In this document: in pieces, positions 1 through 7,653 of the stretch | How positions within the stretch are numbered: the first letter of the stretch is position 1 | Layout: the number at the start of each line of letters is the position of its first letter | Source: Thermomonospora echinospora | Lineage (GTDB): Bacteria > Actinomycetota > Actinomycetes > Streptosporangiales > Streptosporangiaceae | NCBI RefSeq assembly: GCF_900108175.1 | Contig: NZ_FNVO01000024.1 | Location: 1 to 64,000, forward strand | Reading direction: 5' to 3' | Length of the DNA stretch: 64,000 nucleotides | The notes under the pieces: model-generated | Told to the model about the DNA's origin: nothing | The model's input: only the letters and a program-made list of their open reading frames with translations | Databases searched by the model: none | Made by a program: the position numbers and the translations under genes

Positions 1-2
1 AC

Positions 3-80
3 GACGCCCGCAACAGCTACTGGAACAACATCACCCCCGACCCCGCCGACCACGACCCCGCCGCCGGACAGGTCGCCTGA
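3..80 (+). CDS. 3' end of an unidentified mobile-element gene
   Basis: The third frame is open from the window edge to a TGA at 78-80 and encodes 25 C-terminal residues rich in Asp, Pro and Ala. Nothing in this tail identifies the protein. The stop overlaps the ATG of the next gene (TGATG), which supports a real, translationally coupled gene. In AICE-type elements the gene upstream of the initiator module is often an FtsK-like transfer ATPase, but that is inference from layout only. Confidence 0.5.
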   Translation, partial: DARNSYWNNITPDPADHDPAAGQVA

Positions 81-250
81 TGCCCACCCCCGACCCGGCC
101 GGGCCTCCCGCCGCCGGTACCGCTTCGGCCGACCGGCCGCCGGTCTCGCCGGTGGCGGTGCGGCGGTGGGTGTGCTGCCACTGCGGCGGCACCGGCCTCA
201 CCGGCGACGGCGGCACCTGCCCGCACTGCCACGGCCACGGCCACGACTAA
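80..250 (+). CDS. Small DnaJ-type zinc-finger protein
   Basis: This 56-residue protein has a Pro/Ala-rich first half and a cysteine-rich second half. The second half holds two motifs, CCHCGGTG and CPHCHGHG, which match the CXXCXGXG zinc-binding repeat of DnaJ. No J domain or other catalytic part is present, so it is probably a tiny zinc-binding accessory protein. Its ATG overlaps the stop of the preceding gene by one base, indicating one operon. Such small zinc proteins occur between the transfer gene and repSA in actinomycete integrative elements. Function is not known. Confidence 0.6.
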   Translation: MPTPDPAGPPAAGTASADRPPVSPVAVRRWVCCHCGGTGLTGDGGTCPHCHGHGHD

Positions 251-293
251 CCCCCGGCCCCTCGACCTCGACTCCTCGATCGGAGATGCGCCC

Positions 294-449
294 GTGTTCG
301 TTCGCCGCTGCGGCTTCCTCGCCTGCTGGCTCGTCCTGGCCCTCTACGTGCTCCGCCACCCCCTCGGGGCGGCCGACACCGTGGCCGCCATCGGTGGCGG
401 CCTGGCCGCGCTCGCTGACGCGCTGGCCGCGTTCGCCTCCGCCCTCTAA
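294..449 (+). CDS. Small membrane protein of the integrative element
   Basis: This 51-residue ORF starts at GTG, eight bases after a GGAG ribosome site (282-285). A hydrophobic stretch near the N-terminus (about residues 6-20, GFLACWLVLALYVL) is followed by an Ala/Gly/Leu-rich second half that may also associate with membrane. Small membrane proteins of this kind are common between transfer and replication genes of actinomycete elements, where some affect spread of the element. No family is recognised. Third-position GC bias and the ribosome site support it as coding. Confidence 0.5.
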   Translation: MFVRRCGFLACWLVLALYVLRHPLGAADTVAAIGGGLAALADALAAFASAL

Positions 450-553
450 CCGAGTAGCCGCCCCCGGCGTGGCCGCACAGCCGGCAAGCACACGCCGCCA
501 CGTCGGGGGCCATCCCCTCACCGTCTGAACAACGGACAGGAGACCCGCCCATC

Positions 554-1951
554 GTGCCCCATGCCGCCCTGTCCCCGGTGGCCGTCCGCGACATGGCCGC
601 CAAGATGAACCGGTCCGACTTCCGGCAGTGGGCCGCGCGCACCCGTGCCCTGGGTGGGTGTGTGCAGCCGGTGCACCTGCGCGGCCGGGTCGAGCATCTC
701 GACCCGCTGACCGGTGAGGTGCTGCACCGCTACACCACATCCTGTGAGCCGGGCGGGACGCTGCGGGTGGCGTGCAAGACCCGGCGGGCCTCCCGCTGCC
801 CGGCCTGCGCCGAGACCTACCGCGCCGACACCTACCACCTCGTGAGAGCGGGCCTCGTCGGCGGCAAAGGCGTCCCCGAATCGGTCACCGCCCACCCGGC
901 AGCGTTCGTCACCCTCACCGCACCCTCCTTCGGGCCGGTGCACGCCCGACGCGAAAAGCCCGGCGGCACCGTCCAGCCCTGCCACCCCCGTCGTGACGCC
1001 GGGAAGTGCCCGCACGGGCGGCGGCTGTCGTGCACCGCCCGGCATTCCGCCGATGATCCGCGGCTGGGGGAGCCGCTGTGCCCGGACTGCTACGACCACA
1101 CCGGCTCCGTGCTGTTCAATGCCCTGGCGCCGGAGTTGTGGCGGCGCTTCACCCTCGCGCTGCGGCGGCGCCTGGCCAAAGCGGCGGGCCTGACCGTCAC
1201 AGCGCTGGGCGACGCGCTGACCGTGTCGTTCGCCAAGGTCGCCGAATACCAACGGCGCGGCGTCGTGCACTTCCATGCCGTGATCCGCCTCGACGGACCC
1301 GGCGGACCCGCCGCCACCCCGCCCGGCTGGGTCACCTACGCAACGTTGGCCGAAGCGGTCCAGCAGGCCGCCCGCGCGGTCACCGTCACCACCCCCGACA
1401 GCAACGAGGCTCCGGCGCGCTCGCTGGCCTGGGGGACTCAGCTCGACGTCCGGCCGATCACCACCACGGGGGAACTCACAGACAAGGCGGTGGCCGGCTA
1501 CATCGCCAAATACGCCACCAAAGCCGCCGAATGCGTCGGCACCCTCGACCGACGCATCCGCGCCACCGACGACCCGAACGCCCTGCCCGTCAGCGCGCAC
1601 GCCCGGCGACTCATCACCGCATGCCTGCGCCTGGGCGCCCTGGAAGAGATGGCCGAACTACGGCTTGCCGAGTGGGCCCACATGCTCGGCTTCCGCGGCC
1701 ACTTCTCCACCAAATCCCGCCACTACTCCACCACCCTCGGACGGCTCCGCACCGACCGCACCACCCACAACCAACGCAAACACGAGATCACCACCGGACG
1801 CCTGCCCCTCACCGACGAGGACCAGGTCCTCGTCATCGCCGATTGGCGCTACATCGGCCAGGGCCTGACCCCCGGCGAGGTGCTGCTCACCGCTGCCCTG
1901 ACCGGCACACCCCTGCCACCGATCAACCCGAGAGATGGGAGTTCTGCGTGA
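554..1951 (+). CDS. repSA: RepSA-like replication initiator
   Basis: This 465-residue protein resembles RepSA-family initiators of actinomycete integrative conjugative elements, which start rolling-circle replication of the excised form. A Cys-rich zinc region lies at about residues 80-90 (CPAC) and a second at about 155-185 (CPHG...CPDC). A His-bearing motif, HFHAV, at residues 239-243 resembles the HUH metal site. A YIAKY motif at 316-320 supplies candidate nicking tyrosines. The start is GTG, preceded by an AGGAG site at about 538-542. The stop overlaps the GTG of the next gene (GTGA), so rep, xis and int form one transcription unit. Confidence 0.85.
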   Translation: MPHAALSPVAVRDMAAKMNRSDFRQWAARTRALGGCVQPVHLRGRVEHLDPLTGEVLHRYTTSCEPGGTLRVACKTRRASRCPACAETYRADTYHLVRAGLVGGKGVPESVTAHPAAFVTLTAPSFGPVHARREKPGGTVQPCHPRRDAGKCPHGRRLSCTARHSADDPRLGEPLCPDCYDHTGSVLFNALAPELWRRFTLALRRRLAKAAGLTVTALGDALTVSFAKVAEYQRRGVVHFHAVIRLDGPGGPAATPPGWVTYATLAEAVQQAARAVTVTTPDSNEAPARSLAWGTQLDVRPITTTGELTDKAVAGYIAKYATKAAECVGTLDRRIRATDDPNALPVSAHARRLITACLRLGALEEMAELRLAEWAHMLGFRGHFSTKSRHYSTTLGRLRTDRTTHNQRKHEITTGRLPLTDEDQVLVIADWRYIGQGLTPGEVLLTAALTGTPLPPINPRDGSSA

Positions 1952-2208
1952 CCGCCAGGAACGACAGGGCGTTGACGCCATTGCCCCAGATCGATCGTCT
2001 GCTGACCGTCGCTCAGGCCGCCGAGGTGCTCGGTACCTCGGAGCGGTTCCCCCGGCGGCTGATCGCTGAGCGGCGTATCCGCTTCGTCCGGCTCGGTGAG
2101 GAGGGCAAGCGCGGACACGTCCGTATCCCCGAGTCGGCGCTTCGGGAGTTCATCGCGGCTCGGCTGGTGGAGCCCATGACCGCCTCGGACGTCTGGAGGG
2201 CTGCCTGA
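1948..2208 (+). CDS. xis: Excisionase-like helix-turn-helix protein
   Basis: This 86-residue protein contains an excisionase/MerR-type DNA-binding helix-turn-helix (LLTVAQAAEVLGTSERFPRR, about residues 19-38). A basic wing follows (RFVRLGEEGKRGHVRIP). It lies between rep and int with overlapping codons on both sides: GTGA with rep and TGATG with int. That is the standard rep-xis-int order of AICEs. It probably directs the integrase towards excision. The GTG start is chosen because of the overlap and a GGGAG site at 1938-1942. Confidence 0.85.
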   Translation: MTARNDRALTPLPQIDRLLTVAQAAEVLGTSERFPRRLIAERRIRFVRLGEEGKRGHVRIPESALREFIAARLVEPMTASDVWRAA

Positions 2209-3557
2209 TGGCCAAGGGCAACAAGCCGGGTCGGCGGCGGTTCGGCAATGTCCGTAAGCTCCCGTCCGGACGTTTCCAGGCCAGTTACATCGGGCCGGAC
2301 GGGCAGCGTCGGACGGCGCCGGAGACGTTCGAGCGCAAAAGCGATGCGGAGCGCTGGCTGACGCTCACCGAAGCACAGATCTTCAACGGCGACTGGACGG
2401 ACCCACAGCGGGCCAAGGTCAAGCTCGGGGACTACGCCGCGAAGTGGATCGAACAACGCCCCGGCCTGCGGCCTCGGACGGTGGAGCTGTACCAGTGGCT
2501 TCTAAGAAAGCACATCGCGCCCTACCTCGGCGGTGTGGAGCTGGGCAAGCTCAGCACGTCCATGATCCGGGGCTGGCGGGCCGATCTACTCGCCGCCGGG
2601 GTCTCGGCGACCATGGCGGCCAAGGCGTACCGGCTGCTGCGGGCCGTGCTGATGACGGCGGTGGACGAGGACAAGATCCTGACTCGTAACCCGTGCCGGG
2701 TGCGCGGGGCCGGCACCGAGCACGCTCCCGAACGGCCGGTTCTGACGGTGGCCCAGGTCTTCGAGCTGGCCGAGCGGGTGGGCGTGCGGCCAGTCGGCAA
2801 CTTCCGCAAGCTCGACAGCGGTGAATACCGGCTTCGCTACCGGGTCAAGGGCGGCACCATGCGGCGCTTCCCGCACACGTTCGTGACCCGCGCTGAGGCC
2901 GAGCGGGCACTGTGGAAGCTGGCCGAGGACGGGCACGCGGACACCGTCCGGGACGACCGGCTCAGGGCGTTCATCCTGCTGGCCGCGTTCGCGAGTCTGC
3001 GATGGGGGGAGATCACCGCGTTGCGGCGGTGCGACATCGACACCGAGAACCGTACGGTCCGGGTCCGGGCGGCCTTCGTCGAGCGCGACAACGGACAGAT
3101 GATCCTCGGTCCTCCCAAGTCCCGGGCGGGCCTGCGTACCGTCTCCATCCCGGCCGCGATCATCCCTGACCTGGTGGCTCACCTCGACAAGTACACCGGC
3201 AAGGGCGGTGACGCCCTGGTCTTCACTGGGGTCAAGGGCGGCCCGATGCGGCGCAGCGGGTTCAACAAGGTCACCCGGTGGACGCACGTGGTCCGCGCGA
3301 TGGGCGTTCCGGGCCTGCACTTCCACGACCTTCGGCACACCGGCAACACCCTGGCCGCGGACATGGGCGTCTCGTTGGCGAACCTGATGGCGCGGATGGG
3401 CCACGACAACGAGCGGGCGGCGCTGCGCTACCAGCACCGGTCCAAGAGCGCTGATCGGGCCATCGCGGACGGCCTTGACGCGCTCGTCCAGGTCCAGCAA
3501 GCCAAGGGCGGCGACGACGAGGACGGGGCGGCCGGCAAGCTCGTGCCCGTGGCCTAA
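2208..3557 (+). CDS. int: Tyrosine recombinase (integrase) with a duplicated arm-binding domain
   Basis: Site-specific tyrosine recombinase of 449 residues. The N-terminal arm-binding domain spans about residues 10-60, with a SAM-like core-binding domain at about 70-165. The catalytic domain retains R265 (SLRWGE), the HXXR box as HDLRH at 373-377, a late H/G motif (MGHD) and the nucleophile Y408 (RYQH). Unusually, a second arm-type domain (about residues 193-245, beginning VRPVGNFRKLDSGEYRLRYR) is inserted just before the catalytic domain. It is similar in layout to the first copy (FGNVRKLPSGRFQASYIGP). The gene ends 92 bases before a tRNA-Gly, the expected attachment site. Confidence 0.92.
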   Translation: MAKGNKPGRRRFGNVRKLPSGRFQASYIGPDGQRRTAPETFERKSDAERWLTLTEAQIFNGDWTDPQRAKVKLGDYAAKWIEQRPGLRPRTVELYQWLLRKHIAPYLGGVELGKLSTSMIRGWRADLLAAGVSATMAAKAYRLLRAVLMTAVDEDKILTRNPCRVRGAGTEHAPERPVLTVAQVFELAERVGVRPVGNFRKLDSGEYRLRYRVKGGTMRRFPHTFVTRAEAERALWKLAEDGHADTVRDDRLRAFILLAAFASLRWGEITALRRCDIDTENRTVRVRAAFVERDNGQMILGPPKSRAGLRTVSIPAAIIPDLVAHLDKYTGKGGDALVFTGVKGGPMRRSGFNKVTRWTHVVRAMGVPGLHFHDLRHTGNTLAADMGVSLANLMARMGHDNERAALRYQHRSKSADRAIADGLDALVQVQQAKGGDDEDGAAGKLVPVA

Positions 3558-3601
3558 TTGCACGCTTGTTGCACGAGGGCGCCACAGCGCCTAAATGATC
3601 A

Positions 3602-3641
3602 AAGGCCCAGGTCTGGGGATCATGTCCCTGGCCTGGGCCTT
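3602..3641. terminator. Hairpin between int and tRNA-Gly
   Basis: A perfect 10-bp stem (AAGGCCCAGG with CCTGGGCCTT) encloses a 20-base loop that can pair further internally. It sits between two convergent units, int and the tRNA, and could stop transcription from either side. Read on the minus strand, a short T run follows. Confidence 0.6.
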
Positions 3642-3649
3642 CTTCATGG

Positions 3650-3720
3650 AGCGAGTGACGGGAATCGAACCCGCGCTACCAGCTTGGGAAGCTGGAGTTC
3701 TGCCATTGAACTACACTCGC
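3650..3720 (-). tRNA. tRNA-Gly(CCC)
   Basis: This 71-nt cloverleaf on the minus strand has a 7-bp acceptor stem (GCGAGTG/CACTCGC), a D arm with GTTC/GAAC, and an anticodon stem CCAGC/GCTGG. The loop TTCCCAA gives anticodon CCC, and a T arm has loop TTCGATT. The discriminator base is T and CCA is not encoded. Its 3' end faces the integrase gene, so it is the likely attB of the element and was rebuilt intact by integration. Confidence 0.95.
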
Positions 3721-3849
3721 CTGCCGCCATCCGGGGATGGCTGCGTTGACATGTTACCGGACTCGGCGGGGTGGGGCAGCCCCAGAGGGGATGGCGGCGG
3801 CGGGGGGTGGGGATTGCGGTGAGGGGCGGACGGGGGCGGTGGGGGTGGC

Positions 3850-3855
3850 TAGGCT
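3850..3855 (+). promoter_or_regulatory. -10 box (TAGGCT) of a leaderless gene
   Basis: TAGGCT lies seven bases before the ATG at 3863 and no Shine-Dalgarno is present. This matches the spacing for transcription starting at the first base of the start codon. Confidence 0.5.
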
Positions 3856-3862
3856 CGCGATC

Positions 3863-4873
3863 ATGGATGATGGCTCGGCCGGTCGGGAGCCGCGGGGGAT
3901 GCTCTCCGGGGCCTCTCTGCTCAGGGCGATCAGTACGCCCGATCGGGTGTTTCGGGAGGGGTCCTGGAGTCCGGGGCATGTGCTCGGGGCCGGGTACGAC
4001 CTGCGGTTGGCCGATGATCTGCTGGTGATCCCGACCGAGCCGGGGGCGTCCGGGTACAAGACGGTGGACGCCGGGACGCCGCCGGTCGGGGAGTTCACGC
4101 TGGCGCCGGGGGATTCGGCGCTCATCTCGACCATCGAGAGGTTCTCGATGGACTTCGACGTCGCGGCGGTCATCGGGCCGAAGTTCCGCTGGTCGGCCCG
4201 GGGGCTGCTCATTCTGCAGGGCACCACCGTGCATCCGGGGTACGGGCGGGAGAAGGTCGACGGCCACTGGCGGCCGGTGGGCGGCGAGGGTGAGCCGCTG
4301 TACTTCGTGATCGCCAACGTGGGGCCGGGGCCCATCACCATGCGCAAGGGCGATCCGATCGCCTATCTGCAGGTCATCGGGATCGAGCCGCCGCAGCAGC
4401 GGACGGCGGTGTCCAACGTCGGTTTCGAGTTCCTGCGCGACCGGCTGTTCCGTACCGGGGTGGACGGGACCGGACAGGGCGGGCTGGCGTACTTCCGCAG
4501 CGTGAAGGATCTGGAGCGGGCCGTCGACGCCGAGAGCGCGCGGCGCGACCGGGACTGGGAGCAGTTGCGCCGGCAGGTGGACGCCGAGGTGGCCGAGGTG
4601 AAGCGGCAGGTCACCGAGGCGCAGACCACCATCGACCGGGTCAACAACACCAGCAACATGATCGTGGTGTTCGGGATCTACCTGATCGCGGTCACCATGC
4701 TCGGCGTCGTGCTCACCACATTGGTCAACCTCATCGGCGACCTGCCCGAGAAGCTGAGCCAGGACCGGCTGGTCCTGGTCACCGGGCTGGTGACCGTCTA
4801 CGCGGTGAGCACGGTCGTCGCCACGGCGGTGGTGAGCTTCTTCGCCCGCAGCGCGATTCGCAGACGGTCATGA
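3863..4873 (+). CDS. Membrane-anchored dCTP deaminase/dUTPase-fold protein
   Basis: This is a 336-residue protein. Residues about 15-180 follow the dCTP deaminase/dUTPase trimer fold: SPGHVLGAGYDLRL near 36-49, LAPGDSALIST near 80-90, and HPGYG at 124-128. In Dcd the strand motif LEFxN carries the catalytic Glu; here the segment reads YFVIAN (147-152) with Val149 at that place, so deamination looks unlikely. A charged coiled coil (about 210-262) and two membrane helices (about 267-290 and 306-330) follow. It may bind a nucleotide at the membrane. Its last codons overlap the convergent HIT gene by 6 bp. The ATG at 3863 is chosen because of the -10 box. Confidence 0.7.
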   Translation: MDDGSAGREPRGMLSGASLLRAISTPDRVFREGSWSPGHVLGAGYDLRLADDLLVIPTEPGASGYKTVDAGTPPVGEFTLAPGDSALISTIERFSMDFDVAAVIGPKFRWSARGLLILQGTTVHPGYGREKVDGHWRPVGGEGEPLYFVIANVGPGPITMRKGDPIAYLQVIGIEPPQQRTAVSNVGFEFLRDRLFRTGVDGTGQGGLAYFRSVKDLERAVDAESARRDRDWEQLRRQVDAEVAEVKRQVTEAQTTIDRVNNTSNMIVVFGIYLIAVTMLGVVLTTLVNLIGDLPEKLSQDRLVLVTGLVTVYAVSTVVATAVVSFFARSAIRRRS

Positions 4874-5302
4874 GCTGAAGCGGAAGCGGACCGGGGGGCT
4901 GTCCGGGGTGGTGTCGCCCACCAGGAGGTGGACGTGGACGTGGGCGATGGTGCCGCCGGTGTAGCGGCAGTCGCCGTTGCGGATGCCGAGGCCGTAGTAG
5001 GTCAGGTCGTACTCGTTCCGGACCCACTGGAGGGCCTGGAAGAAGTCGAGCCGGGCCGGTTCGGAGAGGTCGGCCAGGTCGGTGACGTGCTCGTGCGGTA
5101 CGAGCAGGAGGTGCACGGCCGTTCCCTTGTAGGGGTAGGCGTTGGGCGTGATGTGCCAGTGCGCCGTCTCGCGGATGATGCGCTGGGTGGGGTGGGAGCG
5201 CAGGCCATCCGGGCAGAACAGGCAGATGCCGGCCGCTTCCAGACGGCGCATCTCCTCCAGTTGCTCGGGCGTCCGGTGGTTGTCCAGGCAGTAGAGGCTC
5301 AT
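4868..5302 (-). CDS. HIT-family nucleotide hydrolase/transferase
   Basis: This 144-residue HIT-superfamily protein carries the signature HVHVHLLV with H121, H123 and H125. A Cys pair (C27 and C30, CLFC) probably binds zinc. HIT proteins hydrolyse or transfer nucleoside phosphates through a His-AMP intermediate, and the substrate here is unknown. The ATG overlaps the stop of the DHFR gene by ATGA, making it the last gene of a thyA-folA-HIT operon. This physical coupling suggests a role in clearing or salvaging a nucleotide made by the upstream enzymes. That role is inference. Confidence 0.85.
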   Translation of the reverse strand: MSLYCLDNHRTPEQLEEMRRLEAAGICLFCPDGLRSHPTQRIIRETAHWHITPNAYPYKGTAVHLLLVPHEHVTDLADLSEPARLDFFQALQWVRNEYDLTYYGLGIRNGDCRYTGGTIAHVHVHLLVGDTTPDSPPVRFRFSS

Positions 5303-5793
5303 CGCACGTAGTCCACGTACGAGTAGGTCAGGCCGGACTCCTCAAGTGGGCCCTCACGGGAGACCTCGGTGAAGCCGTCCAGCCAGTTCCCGGGCATCGC
5401 CGTGTCGCCGGTGAAGTCCTGGTGGACGCGGGTCAGGTGGACGCGGTCCACGGCGTCCAGGGCCTCCCGGTAGACGGACGCCCCGCCGATCACGAAGATC
5501 TGGCCGCCAGTCTCCTGCTCCCGCGCGATCCGCAGGGCCTCCGGGACGGAGGGGGCGACCAAAACTCCGGGGGCCTCGCGCAGCGTACGGCTGACCACCA
5601 CGGAGGTCCGGCCGGGCAGCGGGCGGCCGAGGCGGGACAGGATCGACTCGTGGGTGAGCCGACCCATCACCACCGCGTGGCCGCTGGTGAGGCGGCGGAA
5701 CCTGCGCAGGTCGCCGGGCAGGTGCCAGGGGATGTCGCCGTCGCGGCCGATCACCTCGTTCGCGGCGGCGGCGACGATCAGCGACACGATCAC
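5299..5793 (-). CDS. folA: Dihydrofolate reductase
   Basis: This 164-residue type-I dihydrofolate reductase reduces dihydrofolate to tetrahydrofolate with NADPH. Visible signatures are GDIPWHLPGDLRRF, with the acidic active-site residue and the WxLPxDL box, VVMGRLTHESI for NADPH binding, and VIGGASVYREAL. The GTG start overlaps the ThyA stop (GTGA) and its own stop overlaps the HIT start. The pairing with a thymidylate synthase is functional, because ThyA-type enzymes release dihydrofolate, which DHFR recycles. The length is normal for the family. Confidence 0.95.
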   Translation of the reverse strand: MIVSLIVAAAANEVIGRDGDIPWHLPGDLRRFRRLTSGHAVVMGRLTHESILSRLGRPLPGRTSVVVSRTLREAPGVLVAPSVPEALRIAREQETGGQIFVIGGASVYREALDAVDRVHLTRVHQDFTGDTAMPGNWLDGFTEVSREGPLEESGLTYSYVDYVR

Positions 5794-6689
5794 GGCGCCA
5801 CCGGGATCGAACGGATCGCGGGGTGCGGGTCGTAGTCGGTCAGCTCGAAGTGGTCGGCCCGGAAACCGTGGATGTCGGTCACCTGGCGGCCGAGGTCGTT
5901 GAGGCGCACCGTGGGCAGCGGGCGCGGCTCGCGTTCCAGCATGGTGCGGACGGCGTCGACCTGGTCCTCGTAGATGTGGGCGTCGGAGATCGTGTGGTAG
6001 TAGGCGGCGGCTTCGAAACCGGTGAGGTGCTCCAGCATCAGCAGCAGCGCCGCGTACTGGACCATGTTGGACGGGACGCCGATCGGAACGTCCCCGGAGC
6101 GTTGGAACATGTGCAGGTGCAGCCGGCCGTCCAGCACGCGGACGTGGACCCAGCCGTGGCAGGGGGCGATCGTCGCCTTGGGCGTCTTGCCCGCACCGCG
6201 GACCAGGTACTGCGGGATCCAGGGCGAGACGAAGTGCGTCCGGTCGCCGGGCAGTTCCCGGAGTTGCTCGACCAGATGCCGAAACTGGTCGAAGCCCTCG
6301 GCCCCCTCCACGGTGGAGAAGTCGTGGAACGCGGCGCCGTACGATCCCGGTCCCAGATCCCCGGGCGGCAGGCCGCGCTTTGCGGTCTTGGCCTCCGTCC
6401 CCCAGGGCCCCCACCAGTCACAGCCGAATTTCTCCAGCTCCGACAAAGTCCTGGCACCGTTGATAAAGGCGCACAGCTCACCGATCGGCTTGTTCCAGAA
6501 CGACTTGATGCTGCGTTCGGTGATCAGCGGGAAACCGTTGGAGAGGTCGAAACGCATGGTCTGCTGCATCAGTGTTATCGCAGCGGGCCCCTGCCGGGTG
6601 GGAACGGGGGAACCGGTCTCCAGGATCCGCCTGAGAAGTTCCCGGTACTGCCCGTCGGGAGTGCGCTCGCGGTAAGGCGAGTAACGCAA
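5790..6689 (-). CDS. thyA: Divergent ThyA-type thymidylate synthase-like enzyme
   Basis: This 299-residue enzyme of the thymidylate synthase/nucleotide hydroxymethylase superfamily transfers a one-carbon unit from methylene-tetrahydrofolate to C5 of a pyrimidine nucleotide. The catalytic Cys is C177 in IAPCHGW. Phosphate and base residues are present: QRSGDV (R197, D200), N208 in GVPSNMVQYA, and H238/Y240 in DAHIYED. The C-terminal YDPHPAIRS box is also present. N208 aligns with the Asn that selects uracil; cytosine hydroxymethylases carry Asp there. Other positions are clearly divergent from E. coli ThyA, so dUMP is likely but not certain. The TTG start has a GGAGAGG site. Confidence 0.85.
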   Translation of the reverse strand: MRYSPYRERTPDGQYRELLRRILETGSPVPTRQGPAAITLMQQTMRFDLSNGFPLITERSIKSFWNKPIGELCAFINGARTLSELEKFGCDWWGPWGTEAKTAKRGLPPGDLGPGSYGAAFHDFSTVEGAEGFDQFRHLVEQLRELPGDRTHFVSPWIPQYLVRGAGKTPKATIAPCHGWVHVRVLDGRLHLHMFQRSGDVPIGVPSNMVQYAALLLMLEHLTGFEAAAYYHTISDAHIYEDQVDAVRTMLEREPRPLPTVRLNDLGRQVTDIHGFRADHFELTDYDPHPAIRSIPVAP

Positions 6690-6909
6690 TGTGGCCTCTC
6701 CTGGTTCGGTGTGCCCTCCCGGTCCGCCGGCAGGAGCCTGCCCCCGGCGGATCCGGCGTCCATGCAGGGTATCGGCCGGACCGGGCGGACACCCAACCGG
6801 GCCGCCACCGGACCACCCGGCCGACCGGGACAGCGCAAATCACACGCCACCCCAGCGCGGCCGGTGGCCGAAACGACGGAGAGCACCGGACGGCGCAGGG
6901 GTGCGGTGC

Positions 6910-7647
6910 TCAGTCGAGCAGGTCGGCGAGCGGGACGTCGAGCGCGGCCGCCAGTTCGCGCAGCTGCACCAGGTGCAGGTCGCTCTCCAGGTCCGAGCCG
7001 GTCTCCCAGTCCGCCAGTTCGGTGGCGCTGATCAGGCCGGGGACGCGCATCGCGGCGGCCAGGTCCTCGTGGGTCAGGCCACGGGCCTGCCGCAGCCGGC
7101 GGAGCCGTTCGCCGAAGGTGTCCCGGGTGTGCTCGGCGAACTCCGCGCGCCTGCGGACCAGCAGTGGCCGCAGTGCCTCCAGCTGCTCGGCCAGCCGCTC
7201 GGTCAGCGACGGCAGGTCGCGGTGGCGGACGAGCACGGTCCCGGGCAGCCCGGTGACCATGCGGCTGACCTTGGCGTCCTCGTAGGCGACCACGACGATC
7301 GGCACCAGCGCGCCCCGCGCGATCACCAGTTCCTGCCCGGACCCGGTGCTGGGCTGGTGGGCCAGGTAAATCAGCAGGTCGGCGCGGGTGACCCGGCGGC
7401 GGTCGAGCCGGAAGACCTCCCCGTCGGGGATGTGGTGGTGGTGCACCGGATCGGTGCGCTGCCGGGGCTCGTACAGGTCGATGCCTGCCGCGCGGCAGAC
7501 CTCGGCCACCACGTCGGAGAGGGCGAAGACCTCCGCGCGCCGCTCGGCGTCCAGCCCCGTCAGCGCGCTGGCGAGATAGGCCTGCAGATCCGCCGCGGGC
7601 GCGGGACGCGCCTGTCGTGCGGTGCGGGTGCCAGACGTCGGGACCAT
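6910..7647 (-). CDS. Nucleoside deoxyribosyltransferase-fold/XRE-HTH fusion regulator
   Basis: This is a 245-residue protein. Residues about 20-125 look like the nucleoside 2-deoxyribosyltransferase fold, with STGSGQELVIA (100-110) at the place of the catalytic glutamate loop (E106). Residues about 178-240 are a Cro/C1-type helix-turn-helix beginning FGERLRRLRQARGLTHEDLA. A DNA-binding protein that also senses or processes a nucleoside is the simplest reading. It faces the nucleotidyltransferase/deaminase pair across a symmetric divergent promoter. It is probably translated from a leaderless mRNA, with TACCAT on the minus strand six bases before the ATG. Confidence 0.75.
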   Translation of the reverse strand: MVPTSGTRTARQARPAPAADLQAYLASALTGLDAERRAEVFALSDVVAEVCRAAGIDLYEPRQRTDPVHHHHIPDGEVFRLDRRRVTRADLLIYLAHQPSTGSGQELVIARGALVPIVVVAYEDAKVSRMVTGLPGTVLVRHRDLPSLTERLAEQLEALRPLLVRRRAEFAEHTRDTFGERLRRLRQARGLTHEDLAAAMRVPGLISATELADWETGSDLESDLHLVQLRELAAALDVPLADLLD

Positions 7648-7653
7648 CGCGTC

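Larger units (their letters stand above)
1..3690. mobile_element. Right-hand part of an AICE-type integrative element
   Basis: The order small zinc protein, small membrane protein, repSA, xis, int, tRNA is the integration and replication end of an actinomycete integrative and conjugative element. The tRNA-Gly(CCC) is intact and its 3' end faces int. The attachment core should therefore lie in the 3' half of the tRNA, roughly 3650-3690 (anticodon loop to 3' end). The left boundary and matching att repeat are outside the window, so the core cannot be confirmed here. Confidence 0.75.

Noticed and set aside
1-3720. Considered as a prophage
   Set aside because: No capsid, tail or lysis genes; repSA-xis-int next to a tRNA fits an AICE.
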